From the NCBI RefSeq assembly GCF_923868895.1, contig NZ_OV350343.1, forward strand, positions 3,968,001 through 4,032,000: a stretch of 64,000 bases of DNA, given 5' to 3'. The stretch comes from Halomonas sp. TD01. Lineage in GTDB: Bacteria; Pseudomonadota; Gammaproteobacteria; Pseudomonadales; Halomonadaceae. Below are positions 9,910 to 18,933 of the stretch, in pieces (position 1 is the stretch's first letter; each line of letters begins with the position of its first letter). The notes beneath the pieces were generated by a model, which had not been told where the DNA came from, did not search any database, and worked only from the letters and a program-made list of their open reading frames with translations. The position numbers were made by a program, and so were the translations under genes.

Positions 9910-11578
9910 GCCCATCCTCCTTAGTGCCATAGGCTTCTGAAGTCGCTAATGTCTGCCAGTCCAACGACTTGAGTGTCTCTGCAGCATCGCTGACATCATC
10001 AAGATTACTGCTACGCTGATCCTCAGCCATGCGAAATTGGCCAGCATATTCACGCATTTGCAGAGCTTCTTGAGTTAGTCCTTCCGCACTTTGTGCCGCT
10101 TGATTGACCAGCCTCAACGTATCTTGGGTTGTCACATCAATTTGCGTGACCGCTCTATTCACTTCCTCAATACCACGCCGCTGCTCCTCAGACGCGCTGG
10201 CGATCCTCGCCATCAACTGCTCTACCTGAGTAGCCGACTGCATGATATCGCGCGTATGCTCACCCGCTTGCTGAGATAACTCACTCCCCTTTTCAACACT
10301 CTGACGAGATGCTTCAATACGTGACCGAATTTCATGTGCAGCATCAGCACTACGCGTTGCTAACGCTCGCACTTCGCTGGCTACCACCGCAAAGCCACGC
10401 CCGTGTTCACCAGCACGCGCCGCCTCAACAGAGGCGTTCAAAGCAAGAATATTCGTTTGGAAGGCAATGCTTTCAATCATTGAAATGATGCTTTGTATTT
10501 CTTCGGAGTGCTCGTTAATGGCCTGCATAGTCGCAATGAACTGGGCAATTACCTGATCGCCTTGCTGCGCTTTATGGGCAACACCCGTCGTTGCGTGACT
10601 CACATGCGCCGCACTTTCTGCATTCTGATTTACGGTTGCGGTTAACTGCTCAAGACTTGCCGCCATTTGTACAAGCGCTGACACTTGCGAGTCCGTTTGA
10701 CCTGCCAATTGTTGGCTTTGAGCTGCCATTACCTGGCTATCGGTGTAAACCTGCTGACTGCTGTTATTAAGATGGTTAACCGTCGACGTCAGCGAATTTT
10801 GCATGTTCGCCAATTCACTAAACAACAGACCAATTTCATTAGCGGCATGGGCTTCAACAGGCGTTGATAAATCTCCCTTGGCAATGCGTTTAAAGTGCTG
10901 CGTTATTGCACGCAGAGGCTGCAATACATTGTTACGCACGCCCCATACCACTAACGCTATGACCAGCATTGCCACCACAACAACGCCAAGCACTCCCCAA
11001 AACAGGAGTGATGATACTTTTTGAAAGCGATCAAGCAGCCCAGCCCCCCGGGAGACCGAGTAACCGTAGAAAGCTTCGACAGTACTCACGAACTGCTGGC
11101 TACTCTCATCCACGCGGGACTCGCCAGAAAGGAAGCCTCGAACATCGCGCTCTTCCAGCATCATCATTTGCAAACTTAAATTATTATCAACCAGCGAGCG
11201 GAAATCATTCGCTAACTGATCCACGAGTTCAAGTCGCTCTTCCTCCGCAAAACTCGAGTGGAAATCGTTAAACCGGGCTGAAGCCGCACTCAATAAACTT
11301 CCTGCTTCTTCTAGCAAAGGTTCTGGACGATCAAAAGATGGGGTGCGAATTAGCTCTGCAGCCCGGTTCATTTGTATGCGGGCTCGCAGCAGCTGAGTAT
11401 AGGCTCCGTTAAGCTCACGTACCTGATTCATATCTCGCTGCTGCAGCGACGTAAATGCCTCACGACCAAAGTGATTAGCAAACAACCCTAACCCACCAAT
11501 CGCCAATATAAGACAGGTGAAGGTCACTAACACCAGAGCCCAGCTCGCTTTAACGCTTAAATTATTAATCATGCGCAT
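9896..11578 (-). CDS. Methyl-accepting chemotaxis protein
   Basis: Membrane chemoreceptor of about 560 residues. It has a first transmembrane helix near 10-32 and a periplasmic helical domain of Tar/four-helix-bundle type containing [17 protein letters not shown] second membrane helix near 190-210 ([20 protein letters not shown]) leads into a HAMP domain. The long cytoplasmic signalling coiled coil has the invariant hairpin tip [21 protein letters not shown] chose the ATG at 11578 with GAGAG five bases upstream; a TTG at 11590 overlapping the arsC stop is the alternative. It directly follows an arsenate reductase gene in one transcript, which suggests a role in responding to arsenic or phosphate, but the ligand is not known. 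Confidence 0.92.
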   Translation of the reverse strand: MRMINNLSVKASWALVLVTFTCLILAIGGLGLFANHFGREAFTSLQQRDMNQVRELNGAYTQLLRARIQMNRAAELIRTPSFDRPEPLLEEAGSLLSAASARFNDFHSSFAEEERLELVDQLANDFRSLVDNNLSLQMMMLEERDVRGFLSGESRVDESSQQFVSTVEAFYGYSVSRGAGLLDRFQKVSSLLFWGVLGVVVVAMLVIALVVWGVRNNVLQPLRAITQHFKRIAKGDLSTPVEAHAANEIGLLFSELANMQNSLTSTVNHLNNSSQQVYTDSQVMAAQSQQLAGQTDSQVSALVQMAASLEQLTATVNQNAESAAHVSHATTGVAHKAQQGDQVIAQFIATMQAINEHSEEIQSIISMIESIAFQTNILALNASVEAARAGEHGRGFAVVASEVRALATRSADAAHEIRSRIEASRQSVEKGSELSQQAGEHTRDIMQSATQVEQLMARIASASEEQRRGIEEVNRAVTQIDVTTQDTLRLVNQAAQSAEGLTQEALQMREYAGQFRMAEDQRSSNLDDVSDAAETLKSLDWQTLATSEAYGTKEDGRALA

Positions 11579-11586
11579 AAAAGCTC

Positions 11587-12012
11587 TCAACCACGTGACT
11601 GGTCGTCAGCATGTAGGGGCAGCCACAACTGTAGACGCCGACGGATCTCTAATAGCGCTTGCTCATATGCATCTAACTTACTGATTAAGCGCGGATCACG
11701 AATATCCCAAAAAAGCACTTCTCGCGCGCGCCCTTGCCAGTCTCTGCAAACCTGTTGCGCCTTGTCGCATAGCACAATGACAAAATCAAAGTACTCGTCT
11801 TCAAACTCATCTAATGACTTACTACGCAATCCTTCAGTAGAAAGCCCTTGTTTGTGCAGCGCCTCTAACGTTAACGCATGAGGTTCATCTGGCTCGGAGC
11901 CTGCGCTAAAAGCATCAAAGCGATCACTTGCCATCTGGCGAAGCAGCGCTTCCCCCATCAGAGACCGTGCAGAATTGGCATTACAAAGAAACAGCACGCG
12001 GCGCTTTGGCAT
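11587..12012 (-). CDS. arsC: Arsenate reductase, thioredoxin-coupled (LMW phosphatase fold)
   Basis: Reduces arsenate to arsenite. 141 residues with the PTPase-like loop CNANSARS (C10 to R16) and the redox pair C82 and C89 in [10 protein letters not shown]. This is the Cys10/Cys82/Cys89 arrangement of the S. aureus pI258 enzyme, which passes a disulfide to thioredoxin. I chose the ATG at 12012, with GAGG upstream; the in-frame extension to 12048 would start within the control region. The gene is divergent from arsH and shares its regulatory region. The stop lies about 9 bp before the chemoreceptor ATG, giving a tight arsC-mcp pair. A second, unrelated ArsC is in the other operon. Confidence 0.93.
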   Translation of the reverse strand: MPKRRVLFLCNANSARSLMGEALLRQMASDRFDAFSAGSEPDEPHALTLEALHKQGLSTEGLRSKSLDEFEDEYFDFVIVLCDKAQQVCRDWQGRAREVLFWDIRDPRLISKLDAYEQALLEIRRRLQLWLPLHADDQSRG

Positions 12013-12100
12013 AAATAAACGACCTCTTGATGAGTGTAATTTCAACAATCTACGTCCTCAAGATGACGTCTTTATTGCAGTCTGCTGGTTACCGGTAGAA

Positions 12101-12120
12101 ATATACGAAAAAACATATAT
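12101..12120. promoter_or_regulatory. Operator-like site in the divergent arsC/arsH control region
   Basis: ATATACGAAAAAACATATAT is an imperfect inverted repeat (ATATACG / CATATAT with a 6-bp spacer). It matches 19 of 20 bases with the site upstream of the GAPDH-arsJ operon at 18855-18874. Occurrence at exactly the two divergent or leading ars promoters argues that it binds an arsenic-responsive repressor of ArsR type. No such gene is in the window. Confidence 0.7.
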
Positions 12121-12166
12121 CATAAGTGACATTAATCTCTCCTTCGATGCAAAAGGGACACCGCCC

Positions 12167-12886
12167 ATGGCATTGCTTAACGATTTACCTAACGTGGACA
12201 GCCGTCTGTTTAAAGCACCCAATCAAGAAACGCTGCTGCTTCCCCCTAGTGATCAGCCTGCGCCCAAAATTCTGCTGCTCTACGGCTCACTACGTGAACG
12301 TTCGTTCAGTCGTTTGGCAGTTGAAGAGGCCGCTCGGCTACTCAATGCAATGGGGGCTAGTACAAAAATTTTTGATCCCCGTGGCTTACCTCTGCCTGAT
12401 GCGGAAGATGCGAGCCATCCTAAAGTGGATGAGCTGCGTGCACTGGCACAGTGGGCCGATGGCATGGTGTGGTGCTCACCTGAGCGCCATGGTGCGATGA
12501 CCGGCATTATGAAAGCACAAATAGACTGGATTCCTCTTGCGCTAGGTGGTGTTCGTCCCACCCAAGGTAAAACCCTTGCCGTGATGCAAGTGTGCGGTGG
12601 CTCCCAGTCGTTTAACACGGTGAATCAGCTGCGCATTTTAGGCCGCTGGATGCGTATGGTGACGATTCCTAACCAGTCATCGGTGCCTAAGGCTTTTATG
12701 GAGTTCGATGACAACGGCCGCATGAAACCTTCACCCTTTTATGACCGCATTGTTGATGTCATGGAAGAGCTGGTGAAATTCACCCTGCTGGTTCGTGAGC
12801 GTAGCGATCTGCTAACCGACCGCTACTCTGAACGTAAAGAGAGTGCCGAAGAAGTCTCCAAACGCGTCAATCAACGCGCTATTTGA
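12167..12886 (+). CDS. arsH: ArsH family NADPH-dependent flavoprotein
   Basis: 239-residue FMN protein of the ArsH family. Known members oxidise trivalent organoarsenicals or act as NADPH:FMN/quinone reductases. Key features are the FMN phosphate loop [11 protein letters not shown], the [21 protein letters not shown] block that typifies ArsH, and [11 protein letters not shown]. The ATG at 12167 gives the normal family length; the frame is open further upstream but would run through the operator. It is the first gene of a rightward operon arsH-ACR3-FMN reductase-arsC-CC/Se protein. The organoarsenical role is family knowledge, not visible directly. Confidence 0.95.
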   Translation: MALLNDLPNVDSRLFKAPNQETLLLPPSDQPAPKILLLYGSLRERSFSRLAVEEAARLLNAMGASTKIFDPRGLPLPDAEDASHPKVDELRALAQWADGMVWCSPERHGAMTGIMKAQIDWIPLALGGVRPTQGKTLAVMQVCGGSQSFNTVNQLRILGRWMRMVTIPNQSSVPKAFMEFDDNGRMKPSPFYDRIVDVMEELVKFTLLVRERSDLLTDRYSERKESAEEVSKRVNQRAI

Positions 12887-12901
12887 TCAGGGAGTGGTTT
12901 T

Positions 12902-13969
12902 ATGACGACCCAGAGCAACTCTTCACCCACCAGCGCCGACATGGGGCTGTTTGAACGCTACCTTTCCGTATGGGTAGCGATTGCCATTGTTGCCGGGATT
13001 GCACTTGGGCAGTTCGCCCCTGCCGTGCCAGAGGTGTTATCACGGTTTGAGTATGCCCAGGTCTCCATTCCGATTGCCGTATTAATCTGGGCGATGATTT
13101 TTCCCATGATGGCGCAGATTGACTTCAGTGCTATTGCAGGAGTGCGCCGCCAGCCAAAGGGACTGACTATTACCACCACAGTCAACTGGCTGATTAAACC
13201 CTTCACGATGTTCGCTTTGGCCTGGCTGTTTTTCATGGTGATTTTTCGGCCATTTATTCCTGAGGAACTGGCCAGCCAATATCTGGCCGGTGCCATACTA
13301 CTAGGGGCAGCACCTTGCACCGCGATGGTATTTGTATGGAGCTACCTGACCCGAGGCGACGCGGCTTACACCCTTGTTCAAGTGGCTTTGAACGACTTGA
13401 TCATGCTGTTTGCCTTCGCACCGCTTGTGGTGCTGTTACTAGGAATCTCAAATATCCAAGTGCCATGGGACACGGTTATTTTATCCGTGGTGCTGTACAT
13501 CGTGATTCCACTTGCGGCTGGCTACATCACCCGTAAAACACTGATCGCCAAGCGCGGTGCCGAATGGTACGACAACGTGTTTATGAAGCGCGTCGGTCCC
13601 ATCACGCCCATCGGGTTAATCGTTACCCTGGTACTACTATTTGCCTTCCAAGGCGACGTTATTCTGAATAATCCCCTGCATATCGTATTAATCGCCATTC
13701 CGCTGATTATTCAAACGTTTTTGATCTTCTTTATCGCCTATGGCTGGGCCAAAGCGTGGAGTGTGCCGCACAACATCGCTGCTCCTGGCGCAATGATCGG
13801 CGCCAGCAATTTTTTTGAACTGGCGGTCGCAGCTGCCATTGCACTGTTTGGCTTACAGTCAGGCGCCGCGCTAGCCACGGTAGTTGGTGTTTTAGTTGAA
13901 GTACCACTTATGCTCGCGCTAGTACGCATTGCCAACAAAACGCGTCAGCATTTTCCTGAAAACGCATAA
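12902..13969 (+). CDS. acr3: ACR3 family arsenite efflux transporter
   Basis: Inner-membrane arsenite exporter of 355 residues with about ten hydrophobic helices (bile acid:Na symporter superfamily). The conserved cysteine block LGAAPCTAMVFVWSYLTRGD and the following VQVALNDLIMLFAF are hallmarks of ACR3. It removes the arsenite made by the two arsenate reductases. It begins 15 bp after arsH. No arsA or arsD partner is present, consistent with proton-motive-force driven export. Confidence 0.95.
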   Translation: MTTQSNSSPTSADMGLFERYLSVWVAIAIVAGIALGQFAPAVPEVLSRFEYAQVSIPIAVLIWAMIFPMMAQIDFSAIAGVRRQPKGLTITTTVNWLIKPFTMFALAWLFFMVIFRPFIPEELASQYLAGAILLGAAPCTAMVFVWSYLTRGDAAYTLVQVALNDLIMLFAFAPLVVLLLGISNIQVPWDTVILSVVLYIVIPLAAGYITRKTLIAKRGAEWYDNVFMKRVGPITPIGLIVTLVLLFAFQGDVILNNPLHIVLIAIPLIIQTFLIFFIAYGWAKAWSVPHNIAAPGAMIGASNFFELAVAAAIALFGLQSGAALATVVGVLVEVPLMLALVRIANKTRQHFPENA

Positions 13970-13984
13970 TAAAGAGATACTCGG

Positions 13985-14659
13985 ATGGCACATTACTTAG
14001 TTTTTCTCGGTTCAACTCGAACCTCTACGCCGCCCGCCCCTGCTCGCTTAGGCGAGCGGGTATCCCAGGCGTGCAAACGCCTACTTAGCTCGCTACCCGA
14101 TACAACGGCAGAGGTTATAGACCCGCTAACGTTAGTAGACCTTAACGGCCCTTTTAAACCGCACTTTGCCTACGCAAAAACAGCGGTTCCCGATGATCTT
14201 GAAACCCTTGCTGGCAAAATTGAACAAGCCGATGGCTACGTGATGGTCAGCCCCGAATATAACCACGCCATGAGCCCGGCGCTGAGCCATTTGCTGAATC
14301 ATTTTGGCGCGTCACTGTTTGCGTTTAAGCCTAGCGCCATCGTGACTTACTCCATGGGGCAATGGGGAGGCGCACGCGCCGCCGTTAGCATGCGCGCATT
14401 TCTATCTGAGCTTGGCTGCCTGCCAGTGTCCGCCATGGTTCATATACCCAAAGCCCAGGAAGCGCTGAACGACGATGGGCAATTTGCCCAGGAGCAAGAA
14501 CGCTGGGAAAGCTATTTTGGGCGCACGTTGGGCCAATTAACGTGGTGGGCAGAAGCGGCCAAGGCTCACAAAGCCGAGCAAGACCCCGCAACGCTATCAC
14601 CTGCGTTTAATAAATCGCCTGCTCAGCGTAATACGCCTAAAACCGACCCTTCCACCTAA
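13985..14659 (+). CDS. NADPH-dependent FMN reductase, flavodoxin-like
   Basis: 224-residue flavodoxin-fold oxidoreductase. It has an N-terminal phosphate loop region (FLGSTRTSTPPAPARLGERV) and the flavin-contact block SPEYNHAMSPALSHLLNHFG, which is characteristic of NAD(P)H-dependent FMN reductases. It is a distant relative of ArsH but lacks the ArsH signature. It lies 15 bp after ACR3 in the ars operon and probably supplies reduced flavin or reduces an arsenic species. The C-terminal 30 residues are polar and low in conservation. Substrate unknown. Confidence 0.85.
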   Translation: MAHYLVFLGSTRTSTPPAPARLGERVSQACKRLLSSLPDTTAEVIDPLTLVDLNGPFKPHFAYAKTAVPDDLETLAGKIEQADGYVMVSPEYNHAMSPALSHLLNHFGASLFAFKPSAIVTYSMGQWGGARAAVSMRAFLSELGCLPVSAMVHIPKAQEALNDDGQFAQEQERWESYFGRTLGQLTWWAEAAKAHKAEQDPATLSPAFNKSPAQRNTPKTDPST

Positions 14660-14678
14660 GGAAGAGAGATAACTCACC

Positions 14679-15086
14679 ATGTCAGTAACGATCTACCACA
14701 ACCCTAACTGCGGTACTTCGCGCAATACGCTGGCAATGATAAAAGCGTCAGGCGAAGACCCCGAGGTGATTCACTACTTAGCAACACCGCCCAGCCGAGA
14801 GAGCTTAGTGGCGCTACTAGCGATGATGAAGATATCACCGCGAGAACTGCTACGCCAAAAGGGCACGCCCTATGATGAGCTCAAATTGGATGATCCTTCG
14901 CTAGACGATGATCAACTTATTGACGCCATGATAGCGCACCCGATTCTGATCAATCGCCCTATCGTCATTACCCCAAAAGGCGCACGACTATGCCGTCCAT
15001 CCGAACGGGTATTGGAACTGCTTGAGCAGCCCATTGCACTCTTTACCAAAGAGGATGGCGAAACCATCTACTTTCCAGCGAGCTAA
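14679..15086 (+). CDS. arsC: Arsenate reductase, glutaredoxin-coupled
   Basis: 135-residue ArsC of the plasmid R773 type (thioredoxin fold). The catalytic cysteine is in NPNCGTSRNTL (C11). The arsenate-binding arginine region is INRPIVITPKGARLCRPSE. It uses glutathione and glutaredoxin rather than thioredoxin, so it is mechanistically different from the enzyme at 11587-12012. Fourth gene of the rightward ars operon, preceded by GGAAGAGAG. Confidence 0.95.
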   Translation: MSVTIYHNPNCGTSRNTLAMIKASGEDPEVIHYLATPPSRESLVALLAMMKISPRELLRQKGTPYDELKLDDPSLDDDQLIDAMIAHPILINRPIVITPKGARLCRPSERVLELLEQPIALFTKEDGETIYFPAS

Positions 15087-15113
15087 TACCGGAACCATGG
15101 TACGGGGTAAACA

Positions 15114-15422
15114 ATGAGTCATGTCATTGATGTCGACAGCAACGCAGTGGACTTCATCACACAACAAGGCGGTGTCGTCACTGTTCGTCTTTCCACCCGC
15201 CACGGCTGCTGCGGAGGGCTGACCAATCTAGCGGTAGCCGAAGCGCGATATCCAGATGACGCCCACCACTATCAACATCATACTCAAGATAGTATTTCGA
15301 TTTATATTACCCCTGAACTGGCTGCTCAGGGGCTGCGCATTGGCGTTGAAGGCTGGTGGAAACTGCGCCATCTTTATGTGGATGGCTCAACCTTGCAACC
15401 GGGGCACGCGAACAATCAATAG
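15114..15422 (+). CDS. CC/Se motif family protein (small, ars-linked)
   Basis: 102-residue protein with the paired cysteine motif RHGCCGG at about residues 29-35. It resembles the family annotated as CC/Se motif (seleno)protein, where the second position is Cys or selenocysteine; here both codons are TGC. The biochemical role is not known to me. Thiol chemistry with arsenic or selenium is a reasonable inference from the motif and from its position as last gene of the ars operon. Its 3' end overlaps the convergent MFS gene by 36 bp, so both C termini are encoded by the same DNA. Confidence 0.8.
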   Translation: MSHVIDVDSNAVDFITQQGGVVTVRLSTRHGCCGGLTNLAVAEARYPDDAHHYQHHTQDSISIYITPELAAQGLRIGVEGWWKLRHLYVDGSTLQPGHANNQ

Positions 15423-16547
15423 TACTAGCGTCGCTCCCAGCATTAGCAGTGCCGTCAACCACAGCGCACCGGCACCTTTTTGCTCAATTAGCAGGCCAAA
15501 CAGCAACGGCGCGAGCGCTTGTGAAGCACGAGCTGGGGCAATAATAAGCCCTTGCCGCTGCCCGAACCCTTTAGGACCAAATAACGCCAGAGGCAATGTA
15601 CCGGAAGCAATGGTCATCATGCCGTTGCCCGCGCCATGCAGTAACGCAAAACCGGCTGCAGGCATACCGGCTACCGTTAACAATGCTGCGCCTAACGGAT
15701 GGAGCGTGGTTGCCACACGTGCCGCCACCAAAGGATGACAGTGCCTGAGTAGTATAAACTCACCCATGCGAGCCGCTACCTGGGCAGGCCCCACAAGTGC
15801 AGCTGCCGCAACCGCGACTGGAAGTGACGCACCACCCTCTTGTAATAGCCTGGGAAGATGCGCCGCCATCGCCGTCGATACAAACCACCCGGCAGCAAAC
15901 ACATAAGCTAATAGCAGCATGGTTAAGCGGGGGCGGCCAGGCATCGGCGCATTTTGATCAGCCTCACTAAAGGCGCCACTGCTGGCCGCTCTAGGCAGAC
16001 GGAAATTCAAAGGAGCACCTATCAATAAATGCGCCAATGCCCAACTGGCACAGGCAACGCGCCAGCCCCATTCATTTTCTAGCCATGCGGTAAGCGGCCA
16101 ACCAATTGTGCTGGCAAATCCAGCGACCAGCGTGACACCAGTAATCGATGCCCTGGCTTGACGCCCCAGCAACCGGCCTAAGGTGGCAAAAGCGGCATCG
16201 TATAGCCCCATCGCCATCCCAATACCCGTCACCAGCCAGGCGAGCATTAACGAGGGTATGCCCTGAGACATGGCCATCATGCCAAGTGCTAGCGCCATTA
16301 CGCCATTCGAAGCCATCAACACGCCTCGCCCGCCCTGCCTGTCGATCCATCGACCAACGCTAGGCCCGAGCATCGCGGTAAGCAGCAGGGCTGCTGAGAA
16401 CGCGCCAAAGACCCAGCTGATTGAAATGCCCAATTCACGCGCCATCGGCACTGCAAGAATGGCGGGCAGATAATAGCTAGAAGCCCAGGCGAGGGTTTGC
16501 GCACTGCCTAATGTGAGTGTTAAACCAAACCTGGGCGAGCGAATCAT
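15387..16547 (-). CDS. MFS transporter, third gene of the GAPDH-arsJ operon
   Basis: 386-residue major facilitator protein with about twelve membrane segments and the loop motif GRWIDRQGGRGVLM after helix 2. It starts with the ATGA overlap of the arsJ stop, so it is translationally coupled to ArsJ and must be made with it. It is not ArsJ itself. By context it may export an arsenic compound or metabolite, but no substrate motif is visible. The 3' end overlaps the CC/Se gene. Confidence 0.88.
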   Translation of the reverse strand: MIRSPRFGLTLTLGSAQTLAWASSYYLPAILAVPMARELGISISWVFGAFSAALLLTAMLGPSVGRWIDRQGGRGVLMASNGVMALALGMMAMSQGIPSLMLAWLVTGIGMAMGLYDAAFATLGRLLGRQARASITGVTLVAGFASTIGWPLTAWLENEWGWRVACASWALAHLLIGAPLNFRLPRAASSGAFSEADQNAPMPGRPRLTMLLLAYVFAAGWFVSTAMAAHLPRLLQEGGASLPVAVAAAALVGPAQVAARMGEFILLRHCHPLVAARVATTLHPLGAALLTVAGMPAAGFALLHGAGNGMMTIASGTLPLALFGPKGFGQRQGLIIAPARASQALAPLLFGLLIEQKGAGALWLTALLMLGATLVLLIVRVPRLQG

Positions 16548-17755
16548 GTGGCTTGTCTAGGCAACGCCAGTGCCATCAATGAACTGGCTGCCACTAAGGC
16601 CGCCGATACCCAAAGACAGGCGCTCAGCCCGTAAGCCATATACAACCAGCCTGACAGCAGCGTTCCAACCAAACGCCCCATGGCGTTGGCCATATAGTAG
16701 AAGCCAACATCCATCGAGACGCCATCGGCACGGGCATAATGAACAATCAGGTAACTATGCCAGCTGGAATTAATCGCAAACAGCACACCAAACGCTAAAA
16801 GCCCGACCACCAGCCAACCTACCTGCGCCAGCGGTAGTAACGCCAACAAAATCGCTAGTACCGCTAAAGCGGCTGCCCACCCTGCGGTTAGCGCGCGGGC
16901 ATCCCCTTTAATCAATCGGGTAAGTTTAGGTGCCTGGGTTTGTACCCCACCGTAGCCAATAATCCATGCTGCCAGTAATCCCCCCACTGTCCAATGAGTC
17001 CAGCCGTGCTGGTCATATAAAAACACCGGCAACGCCACGACAAACCAGACATCCCTAGAAGCAAACAGGCAAAAGCGCGCCGCTGAAAGCACGTTGATGG
17101 CACGAGACTTGGAGAAAATCTCCAAAAACTTAGGCTTTACTTTTTGGCGCCCTAAGTCTGCTTTTAAGCGCCATAAAGAGACCAGTAATACCGCGCTCAG
17201 CATCACCGCCATAGCAATCACCGCGCCACGGAAACCAATCAGCGTTAGCAACACCCCACCGATAAAAAAGCCTAGACCTTTCAATGCATTTTTAGAGCCA
17301 GTCAGCATCGCTACCCAGCGGTAGAGAGAGCTATTGGCGTTGGCACTGTCTTTAGGCACCAGTACTTTGACCGCACTTTTAGCACTCATTTTATTTAAGT
17401 CTTTGGCGATGCCAGACAGCGCCTGCGCCGCCATCACCCAAACAACCGTGAGCATCCCTGCGGGCACCATCAGCATGGCAAGCGCAACAATTTGCAGCCC
17501 CAACCCCACATTCATCGTGCGGTTCAAGCCTAACCGCGCACCAAGCCAGCCACCTACCAAGTTGGTCACTACGCCAAACGCTTCATAGAACAGAAACAGC
17601 ATGGCAATTTGCAGCGGCGAGTAACCTAGCTGATGGAAATACATCACCACCAGCATGCGCAGCGCGCCGTCGGTAATGGTAAACGCCCAGTAGTTGCCAG
17701 TGATCAGCATGTATTGACGCACCTCGAAAGGTAGCGCCTTTACGCGCGCGAACAT
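16544..17755 (-). CDS. arsJ: ArsJ organoarsenical efflux transporter
   Basis: MFS permease of about 403 residues containing FEVRQYMLITGNYWAFTITD and GGWLGARLGLNRTMNVGL, which are typical of ArsJ. Together with the neighbouring GAPDH it forms the known arsenate resistance route in which 1-arseno-3-phosphoglycerate is exported and decomposes outside. I prefer the ATG at 17755, 10 bp after the GAPDH stop. A GTG at 17788 that overlaps the GAPDH end is also possible, and the ribosome binding signal is weak for both. It overlaps the next MFS gene by four bases. Confidence 0.93.
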   Translation of the reverse strand: MFARVKALPFEVRQYMLITGNYWAFTITDGALRMLVVMYFHQLGYSPLQIAMLFLFYEAFGVVTNLVGGWLGARLGLNRTMNVGLGLQIVALAMLMVPAGMLTVVWVMAAQALSGIAKDLNKMSAKSAVKVLVPKDSANANSSLYRWVAMLTGSKNALKGLGFFIGGVLLTLIGFRGAVIAMAVMLSAVLLVSLWRLKADLGRQKVKPKFLEIFSKSRAINVLSAARFCLFASRDVWFVVALPVFLYDQHGWTHWTVGGLLAAWIIGYGGVQTQAPKLTRLIKGDARALTAGWAAALAVLAILLALLPLAQVGWLVVGLLAFGVLFAINSSWHSYLIVHYARADGVSMDVGFYYMANAMGRLVGTLLSGWLYMAYGLSACLWVSAALVAASSLMALALPRQAT

Positions 17756-17765
17756 CTTCAGCGAA

Positions 17766-18812
17766 TCAGCCACGAGCCACCTGCTCACTAGCTATCTGCT
17801 CACCACCTACCATCAGAGCCAACTCAGCCGTGCGGTTAGCGTAGCCCCACTCGTTGTCATACCAGGCGTAAAGCTTAAGCTGGGTGCCGTTGACCACCAT
17901 GGTAGAAAGCGCATCGATAATGGAGCTGCGCGGGTCGGTGCGGTAATCAATCGATACCAGCGGGCGCTCTTCATAACCCAAAATACCGGCAAGCTCTCCC
18001 TCCGCGGCCGCCTTCAGCGCCAGATTAACTTCTTCCGCCGTGACCGCGCGCTCAAGCTCAAACACCATATCGGTGAGCGATGCGTTGGCCAGCGGTACGC
18101 GAATGGCATGACCATTCAACTTGCCTTCCAATGCGGGAAAGATGGCAGTAATTGCTTTTGCAGAGCCTGTTGTTGTCGGAATCAAGCTCATACCGCAGGC
18201 ACGGGCACGACGCAGGTCTTTATGCGGCGCATCCAGAATCGTTTGAGTGTTGGTAATGTCGTGTACCGTGGTCATCGAACCATGGCGAATACCAAAGGTT
18301 TCCTGAATCACTTTAACCACCGGTGCCAAACAGTTGGTCGTGCAGCTAGCGGCAGTCACGATTCGATGCTGAGCGGGGTTATAAAGATGATCATTAACAC
18401 CTACCACAACGTTCAGCACGCCCTCTTCTTTAATCGGTGCACTCACCACTACGCGCGCAACGCCTTGATCAAGGTACGCCTGGAGCTTGGCGGTTTCTTT
18501 CATTTTACCCGAGCACTCGATGACCACGTCACAGGCAGACCAGTCACTGTCGGCAATCGCTTTATTGGCGCTAAACGCAACCGTTTTACCATCTAAAACA
18601 ATCGCATCATCGGAAGCGGCAACCCCTTTGCCAGGAGACCAGTGGCCGTGTACCGAATCAAATTCAAGCAGATGGGCAAACGTTGCTGCATCGCCGCCGG
18701 GGTCGTTAATACGCACAAGCTCTACTACCCCTGCTTCCACTTCAGCCCACAGGCTGCGCAGTGCCAGACGACCAATACGACCAAATCCGTTAATACCGAT
18801 ACGTAATCCCAT
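17766..18812 (-). CDS. ArsJ-associated glyceraldehyde-3-phosphate dehydrogenase
   Basis: 348-residue GAPDH with the NAD-binding start [15 protein letters not shown], the catalytic block [11 protein letters not shown] and the C-terminal [13 protein letters not shown] [13 protein letters not shown]. In arsJ operons this enzyme uses arsenate in place of phosphate to make 1-arseno-3-phosphoglycerate for export by ArsJ. It is first in the operon, with a strong ribosome binding site (AGAAGGAGACCCC) and an ars operator-like site upstream. It is presumably distinct from the cell's glycolytic GAPDH, which would be elsewhere. Confidence 0.93.
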   Translation of the reverse strand: MGLRIGINGFGRIGRLALRSLWAEVEAGVVELVRINDPGGDAATFAHLLEFDSVHGHWSPGKGVAASDDAIVLDGKTVAFSANKAIADSDWSACDVVIECSGKMKETAKLQAYLDQGVARVVVSAPIKEEGVLNVVVGVNDHLYNPAQHRIVTAASCTTNCLAPVVKVIQETFGIRHGSMTTVHDITNTQTILDAPHKDLRRARACGMSLIPTTTGSAKAITAIFPALEGKLNGHAIRVPLANASLTDMVFELERAVTAEEVNLALKAAAEGELAGILGYEERPLVSIDYRTDPRSSIIDALSTMVVNGTQLKLYAWYDNEWGYANRTAELALMVGGEQIASEQVARG

Positions 18813-18854
18813 GGGGTCTCCTTCTAGATAAACAGTACAAAAAACCTAGCCCTA

Positions 18855-18874
18855 ATATACGGAAAAACATATAT
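18855..18874. promoter_or_regulatory. Operator-like site upstream of the GAPDH-arsJ operon
   Basis: ATATACGGAAAAACATATAT, 19/20 identical to the site at 12101-12120 and likewise an imperfect inverted repeat. It is 43 bp upstream of the GAPDH start codon, placing it across the likely promoter. The pair defines a candidate ars regulon motif. Confidence 0.7.
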
Positions 18875-18882
18875 TAAAGGCT

Positions 18883-18927
18883 AAAAAAACTGCCTGCAGA
18901 TTAGCTAAAAACTAGTCTGCAGGCAGT
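18883..18927 (-). terminator. Rho-independent terminator after pstB
   Basis: Minus-strand hairpin ACTGCCTGCAGA...TCTGCAGGCAGT (perfect 12-bp stem, 15-nt loop) followed by a T run. It ends the pstCAB transcript immediately before the GAPDH-arsJ control region. Confidence 0.92.
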
Positions 18928-18933
18928 GCTTGG

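Noticed and set aside
11975..12166. 64-residue N-terminal extension of ArsH
   Set aside because: It would run through the operator-like site and exceeds the family length; the ATG at 12167 fits better.
15181..15230. Possible selenocysteine codon in the CC/Se motif protein
   Set aside because: Both motif codons are TGC; there is no in-frame TGA.
9896..18812. Arsenic locus as a mobile island
   Set aside because: No integrase, transposase, tRNA boundary or direct repeats flank it, and codon use looks like its neighbours.
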